From Alphaproteobacteria bacterium (GTDB taxonomy: Bacteria > Pseudomonadota > Alphaproteobacteria > Elsterales > Elsteraceae), in NCBI GenBank assembly GCA_004292755.1, contig RDXE01000035.1, positions 1-64,000 of the forward strand: 64,000 nt of DNA. The letters are read 5' to 3'. The first letter of the stretch is position 1; each line of letters starts with the position of its first letter. The notes under the pieces are model-generated. The model was not told the origin of the DNA, ran no database searches, and saw only the letters and a program-made list of their open reading frames with translations. Position numbers and translations under genes: made by a program. Shown piece by piece: positions 59,803 through 64,000 of this stretch.

Positions 59803-60852
59803 ATGCTTCGACGCGACCTAATGCGGGGTGCTGCCCTTGGGGCGGCGGCCATCGCGGCGCCGGCGATTGTGCGACCGGCGTCAGCGCAAACCACCACTTT
59901 GCGCCTGCACCACTTTCTGCCTGCCGGTTCCACCTTCCAGCAGCAGGTGGCAGAGCCTTGGGCGCGCGATCTGGCGGCGGCGACCAACAATGCCTTGAAG
60001 GTGGAAATCTTCCCCTCCATGCAATTGGGCGGGGCGCCGCCAGCGTTGTACGACCAAGCGCGCGACGGTGTGGTGGACCTCGTGTGGACGCTGCCGGGCA
60101 ACACACCCGGTCGATTCCCCCTTATTGAGGTGTTTGAGCTGCCGTTTATGGCGGGCTCCGCCACCACCAACTCGCTGGCGCTGGCTGAGTTTGGTGACCG
60201 TCACCTGCGCCAGGAATTCCGCGACACCCACGTGATCGGCTGGTGGGCCCATGATCCAGGTTTGATCCACACCATCAACCGCCCGATCACACGGCTGGAA
60301 GACCTTCAGGGCCTGAAGCTGCGCTTCCCCACCCGTCAGGCGGGACGGGCGTTGGAGGCGTTGGGCGCCTCCACGGTTGGCATGCCGCTGCCCGCTGCCC
60401 CCGAAGCGCTGCAACGCGGCACGGTCGACGGTCTGGTGGTTCCGTGGGAAGTGATGCCCAGCCTGCGCTTGCAGGAGCTGACCCGCTTCCACACCGAGGT
60501 GCCGGGTGTGCCTTCGCTCTACACTGCCACCTTTGTGCTGGCGATGAACCGGCGGCGGTACACCGACCTGCCAGCAGAGCTGAAGCGGGTGCTGGATCAG
60601 CACTCGGGCGTGGCGTGGTCGCGGCGCGCGGGTCAAGCGTGGGATGCAGCCGCCCAGAATGGCATCGCCGCAGCCCGCCAGCGCAACAACCAGATCACCA
60701 GCCTCAGTGCAGGCGAGGTGACCCGCTGGCGGGAGCGCACGGCCTCGGTCGCGCGACAGTGGCTGGCCGATGTGCGCGGGCGCGGCGCCAACGGCGACGC
60801 CTTGTTGAGCGAGGCGCAAGCCTTGATCCAGAAACACAGCCGCCCGGCCTAG
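59803..60852 (+). CDS. dctP: TRAP transporter substrate-binding protein (DctP family)
   Basis: A 349-residue periplasmic protein. A Tat-like signal (RRDLMRGAALGAAAIAAPAIVRPASA) is followed by LRLHHFLPAGSTFQQQVAEPWARDLAA, then PSMQLGGAPPALYDQARDGVVDLVW, PGNTPGRF and LKLRFPTRQAGRALEALGAS, all DctP features; the Arg in LRFP is the usual carboxylate-binding residue. It delivers an organic acid to the TRAP permeases. The ligand is not known. Confidence 0.94.
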   Translation: MLRRDLMRGAALGAAAIAAPAIVRPASAQTTTLRLHHFLPAGSTFQQQVAEPWARDLAAATNNALKVEIFPSMQLGGAPPALYDQARDGVVDLVWTLPGNTPGRFPLIEVFELPFMAGSATTNSLALAEFGDRHLRQEFRDTHVIGWWAHDPGLIHTINRPITRLEDLQGLKLRFPTRQAGRALEALGASTVGMPLPAAPEALQRGTVDGLVVPWEVMPSLRLQELTRFHTEVPGVPSLYTATFVLAMNRRRYTDLPAELKRVLDQHSGVAWSRRAGQAWDAAAQNGIAAARQRNNQITSLSAGEVTRWRERTASVARQWLADVRGRGANGDALLSEAQALIQKHSRPA

Positions 60853-60855
60853 GGA

Positions 60856-61374
60856 ATGGCTGAAGCCATCAGTCAAGACGTGCGCCCGACGGACCCCGTC
60901 GGGCGCGCCTTGATGACCGCCAGCCGATGGGCCGCCCTGTTCGGTGGTGTCACACTCTGCGCACTCGCGGTGATGACCTTGGTCAGTGTGGTGCTGCGTT
61001 GGCTGACCACGCGCCCGATCCCTGGGGACTTTGAGCTGGTCCAGTTGGGCATGGCCCTGGTGATCTTTGCGTTTCTGCCGTGGTGCCATATGCGCAAAGG
61101 CAATGTGCTGGTGGACGTGTTTACGGTCCGCGCGCCCAAGCGTCTGACTGCGGCTCTCGATGCCTTCGGCGGCGTGCTCTATTGCGCCTTTGCTGTGCTG
61201 CTGCTGTGGCGCATGCACGAAAGCGCACTGGATAAATATGACTTTGAGGAGACGACCATGCGCCTGGCACTGCCAGTCTGGCCGGTGTTCGCGGCCATTC
61301 TGCCGCTGTTGGCGCTGTTGGTTGCCACCACGGTGTATCGTGCGGTGAGCTGGGCGCGCGAGGCCAGCCGGTGA
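60856..61374 (+). CDS. dctQ: TRAP transporter small permease (DctQ)
   Basis: A 172-residue four-helix membrane protein of the TRAP DctQ family, with VVLRWLTTRPIPGDFELVQLGMALVIFAFLPWCHMRKGNVLVDVF as the conserved segment. It begins 3 bases after dctP and ends in a GTGA overlap with the large permease, as in other TRAP operons. Confidence 0.93.
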   Translation: MAEAISQDVRPTDPVGRALMTASRWAALFGGVTLCALAVMTLVSVVLRWLTTRPIPGDFELVQLGMALVIFAFLPWCHMRKGNVLVDVFTVRAPKRLTAALDAFGGVLYCAFAVLLLWRMHESALDKYDFEETTMRLALPVWPVFAAILPLLALLVATTVYRAVSWAREASR

Positions 61375-62690
61375 GCGGGGTTGAACTGGGGCTGGCGAGC
61401 TTTGCGGCCCTCCTGCTGTTGCTCGCGATCCGCGTGCCGATTGCTGTGGCGATGATTACCTGCGGCACCGTCGGCTTTATCGCTGTGGCAGGCTGGACGC
61501 CGCTGCTGGGCTATTTGAAGAACGCCGCGTTCTCCAAATATGCCTCCTACGACCTGTCGGTCATCCCGCTGTTTCTGGCAATGGGCGCGTTTGCAGGTAA
61601 GGCCGGGGTGAGCCAGGCCCTCTTCCGATGCGCAGCCGCGTTCCTGGGCCATCGTCGTGGCGGCATGGCCATGGGCACCATTGGGGCGTGTGCTGGGTTC
61701 GGCGCGATCTGCGGCTCCTCCCTCGCCACAGCGGCCACGATGTGCCAGGTCGCTTTGCCGGAGATGCGCCGCTATGGCTACCATGACCGGCTATCGACGG
61801 GTGTGCTGGCAGCGGGTGGCACGCTGGGCATTCTGATCCCGCCCTCCATCGTGCTGGCCGTCTATGGCATCTTGACCGAACAGAACATCGGCACGCTGTT
61901 CATCGCCGCCATCATCCCTGGCTTGATCGCCACGGTTGGCTACATGCTGGCAATCGCGATTTATGTGCGTCTGCACCCCACCCACGGCCCAGCCGCCCCT
62001 CCCGTCCCATGGGCGGAGCGTTGGCGGACGGTGATCGATGTCTGGCCGGTGCTGCTGATCTTCGCCGTGGTGATTGGGGGCATTTATGGCGGCGTGTTCA
62101 CCCCGACAGAAGCCGCGGCTGTTGGCGCGGTTGCGACCGCTGGCCTTGGCATCGCGCGGCGCCGCCTGAGCCTTGCGGACCTGCAGGAGTGTCTGCTCAG
62201 CACAGCCGAAACCACTGCGATGATTTTCTTGATCCTGCTGGGCGCTGACTTGTTCAACGCCTTTCTGGCGTTCACCCGCCTGCCCTCCCTCGCAGCGGAG
62301 TGGATTGTGGGCACTGGCATCAGCCCCCTGATGGTGGTGGTGGTCATTCTGATTCTGTACTTTGTGCTGGGCTGCCTGATGGACAGCCTGAGCATGATTC
62401 TGCTGACCATCCCAGTGTTCTTCCCCACCATCATGGCGCTGGACTTCGGCATGCCGCGTGACGACGTCGCGATTTGGTTCGGCATCATTGTGCTGATGAC
62501 GGTGGAGGTTGGGTTAATCACACCGCCCGTGGGCCTGAATGTGTATGTTATCAATGGGATGGCGAAAAGCGTACCGATGGCGGAAACCTTCCGCGGCGTG
62601 CTGCCGTTTCTCGCCTCCGACGCCGTGCGCATCGTGCTGTTGACAGCGTTTCCGATCCTAACCCTCGGTTTGGTTTACTGGCTCGACTGA
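61371..62690 (+). CDS. dctM: TRAP transporter large permease (DctM)
   Basis: A 439-residue membrane protein with about twelve helices, start GTG 61371. Family segments include PLFLAMGAFAGKAGVSQALFRC, GAICGSSLATAATM, GGTLGILIPPSIVLAVYGILTEQNIGTLF, GVFTPTEAAAVGAVA and GLITPPVGLNVYVINGMA. It is the sodium-coupled transport subunit. Confidence 0.96.
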   Translation: MSGVELGLASFAALLLLLAIRVPIAVAMITCGTVGFIAVAGWTPLLGYLKNAAFSKYASYDLSVIPLFLAMGAFAGKAGVSQALFRCAAAFLGHRRGGMAMGTIGACAGFGAICGSSLATAATMCQVALPEMRRYGYHDRLSTGVLAAGGTLGILIPPSIVLAVYGILTEQNIGTLFIAAIIPGLIATVGYMLAIAIYVRLHPTHGPAAPPVPWAERWRTVIDVWPVLLIFAVVIGGIYGGVFTPTEAAAVGAVATAGLGIARRRLSLADLQECLLSTAETTAMIFLILLGADLFNAFLAFTRLPSLAAEWIVGTGISPLMVVVVILILYFVLGCLMDSLSMILLTIPVFFPTIMALDFGMPRDDVAIWFGIIVLMTVEVGLITPPVGLNVYVINGMAKSVPMAETFRGVLPFLASDAVRIVLLTAFPILTLGLVYWLD

Positions 62691-62743
62691 AGGCGCCGAG
62701 CCTGTCACCTTCCACCCCGGCGGGCCTCCCAGCGGAGCTGATG

Positions 62744-63445
62744 ATGACCACCCCTTATGAAGACCTGATGAATGGCGCCCTCAATGCCGTGCGCGTGCTG
62801 GTGCAAAACACTTTGGGCAAGGAGCGCTCGGTTGCAGCAGCCGTCGCGCTGTCGGAAAAGACCACCGAGATCACCGAGTTGATGATTGCCGAACTGATGC
62901 GGCTTCACCCGCCAGAACAGCCTCTGGCCTGTGCGCGCGGCTGCGACGCGTGTTGCCGCTTGATCCGGGTTGCGACCGATGTGCCAAGCGTTGTTCGCAT
63001 TGTCATGCACGCGCAAACCCATCTGTCTCAAGCCGAGTTGCTGGACCTGCGGGACCGCTTCCTAGAAAGCACCGACCAGTCGCCGGGCTGCGTGTGGTTG
63101 GTCAACAAGGCCTGTTCTGTCTATGGCGCACGGCCTGTCGTGTGCCGGGTGTTCAATGCCTATGATGCTGGCGCTTGCAACGTTGGCCGCTTCATCGACC
63201 CGTTTGGGGTTGATACTGACCGCAAGCTGGCCGAACCAAACCGCATCATCATCGGCGCCGCGGTGCAGGACGGCATGCGCCAAGGCCTTGAGTCCCTCGG
63301 TATTGATGGTCGGCAGGTGCTGTTGCGCGCGGCCTCGCTGCGCTTTCTGTCACAAGCCGACACCTTTGCCCGCTGGATCAAGGGGGAGCGGGTGTTTGAG
63401 GACATTGCCGTCGGTATCGGCGGTGGTTCCGCTCAGGTGCACTGA
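62744..63445 (+). CDS. YkgJ-family cysteine cluster protein
   Basis: A 233-residue protein. The metal-binding Cys motif is CARGCDACCRL (about residues 64-74), followed by CVWL, CSVYGARPVVCRVFNAYDAGAC. These cysteines form the zinc/iron cluster of the UPF0153/YkgJ group, of unknown function. The ATG at 62744 is preferred over the adjacent ATG at 62741 because of a better spacing from GGAG. It lies 53 bases after the TRAP genes. Confidence 0.88.
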   Translation: MTTPYEDLMNGALNAVRVLVQNTLGKERSVAAAVALSEKTTEITELMIAELMRLHPPEQPLACARGCDACCRLIRVATDVPSVVRIVMHAQTHLSQAELLDLRDRFLESTDQSPGCVWLVNKACSVYGARPVVCRVFNAYDAGACNVGRFIDPFGVDTDRKLAEPNRIIIGAAVQDGMRQGLESLGIDGRQVLLRAASLRFLSQADTFARWIKGERVFEDIAVGIGGGSAQVH

Positions 63446-63558
63446 GGCCAGAGGCAACCAACAGCGGCGCGACACCATCACACGCTGTCTCTGCCTTGGA
63501 TCGGCCACGCCATGCACCTAGCTTAACGATCATGACATCGGCGAGGGGGAGATCGGGC

Positions 63559-64000
63559 ATGCGCCTTGGGCTGGTCGGCAGACTGATGGGGTGGGTGGTC
63601 GTGACTGCCCTCACGACTGGAGTGGCGCTGCCCGCAGCAGCCCAGCAACCGGTCCACGCGTTGGCCCTGCATGGGGAGCCCAAATACCCTGCCTCCTTCA
63701 CCCATTTCGACTACACCAACCCTGCAGCACCTAAGGGTGGGGATGTGCGGCTGGGGACGATCGGCACCTTCGACAGCTTGAACCAGTTCATCCTGCGCGG
63801 CGTGCCAGCCGTGGGCTTGTCGCGGCTCTATGACAGCCTGACGGTCGCCTCGGGTGATGAGCCGTTCACCCAATACGGGCTACTGGCTGAATCGATGGAG
63901 TTGGCTCCAGATCGCACCTCGATCGCCTTCAATCTGCGCGCTGAGGCCCGGTTCCATGATGGCCGACCCGTCACCGCCGAGGATGTGGTGTGGACCTTCC
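63559..64000 (+). CDS. ABC transporter extracellular solute-binding protein, family 5 (YejA-like; partial)
   Basis: The first 147 codons are seen; the gene runs past the right edge. A signal peptide (LVGRLMGWVVVTALTTGVALPAAA) precedes HALALHGEPKYPASFTHFDYTNPAAPKGGDVRLGTIGTFDSLNQF, which is the YejA-type opening, and later TSIAFNLRAEARFHDGRPVTAEDVVWTF. It would bind a peptide (microcin-like) or oligosaccharide. The start was chosen because AGGGGGAGA lies 8 bases upstream; an ATG at 63532 is also in frame. Confidence 0.9.
   Translation, partial: MRLGLVGRLMGWVVVTALTTGVALPAAAQQPVHALALHGEPKYPASFTHFDYTNPAAPKGGDVRLGTIGTFDSLNQFILRGVPAVGLSRLYDSLTVASGDEPFTQYGLLAESMELAPDRTSIAFNLRAEARFHDGRPVTAEDVVWTF

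Noticed and set aside
59881-61218. 445-codon minus-strand frame opposite the TRAP genes
   Set aside because: Antisense to dctP and dctQ with His/Gln/Arg-rich sequence typical of a shadow; no recognisable protein.
1-64000. tRNA, rRNA or CRISPR array
   Set aside because: Looked for repeated spacers, acceptor-stem/T-loop patterns and rRNA-like stretches and saw none that fit.

Overview
The window is GC-rich and its single-copy genes (CorA, HisE, EutBC, an RlmD/TrmA-type RNA methyltransferase, RodZ-like protein, TRAP and Dpp/Opp-type transporters, a class III cyclase fused to TPRs) look like an alphaproteobacterium, most plausibly of the Rhodospirillales. That placement is inference from gene content and style. 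No rRNA, tRNA, CRISPR array or recognisable insertion sequence was seen.

Bases 1 to about 19,360 are the early half of a temperate lambdoid phage or prophage. An SOS-type S24 repressor (7465-8151, +) is divergent from a small tandem-HTH Cro-like gene (6966-7379, -). Leftward from Cro runs a tightly overlapping operon ending in a replication module: RuvC-like resolvase, MT-A70 methylase, DnaB-like helicase, and a probable replication-initiator-type protein that runs off the left edge. Rightward, beyond the repressor, is an operon resembling lambda pL. It carries a Cas4/RecB-like Fe-S nuclease, RecT, an SMC/Rad50-like ATPase, a DEDDh exonuclease, an HNH protein, a Gp37/Gp68 protein, an ASCH-like protein, an excisionase-like HTH protein, an RNase H-like protein and a DNA methylase. 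The intergenic spaces on both sides of the repressor each hold two copies of a related motif, GARWTTTCYCA, which are probable operators. Phage structural genes and an integrase are not in the window.

Bases 19,580 to 22,860 hold a four-gene leftward operon: XRE regulator, nuclease-like effector, small middle component and DUF2326 coiled-coil ATPase. This is the layout of an ABC-three-component (ABC-3C) conflict system, sitting at the att-proximal side of the phage genes. A 528-bp stretch without a convincing gene (22,861-23,388) separates it from host genes.

From 23.4 to 38.8 kb are ordinary host genes: CorA transporter, hisE, gamma-glutamyltransferase, AEC transporter, RodZ-like protein, eutBC, an RNA methyltransferase, an envelope group (lipase-like lipoprotein, divergent polysaccharide deacetylase, CHAP lipoprotein), a family 3 binding protein, a cyclase-TPR protein and a SAM methyltransferase. 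From 38.8 to 44.6 kb is a complete peptide/oligosaccharide ABC importer.

From 44.8 to 56.4 kb is the most unusual host region. It starts with an 887-residue ABC exporter-like protein whose nucleotide-binding domain has lost every catalytic motif and contains an insertion of about 280 residues. A stand-alone cyclic-nucleotide-binding protein follows, then seven genes that overlap or nearly abut (four glycosyltransferases, a histidine phosphatase, a deacetylase-like protein and a TPR-GT41-like protein). Together they look like a locus for a surface glycan or glycosylation of unknown structure.

From 56.4 to 59.6 kb is an iron/siderophore ABC importer with a Fur-box-like palindrome upstream and a broken methyltransferase gene downstream. 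From 59.8 to 62.7 kb is a DctPQM-type TRAP transporter, followed by a cysteine-cluster protein and the start of a YejA-like binding protein cut by the right edge.
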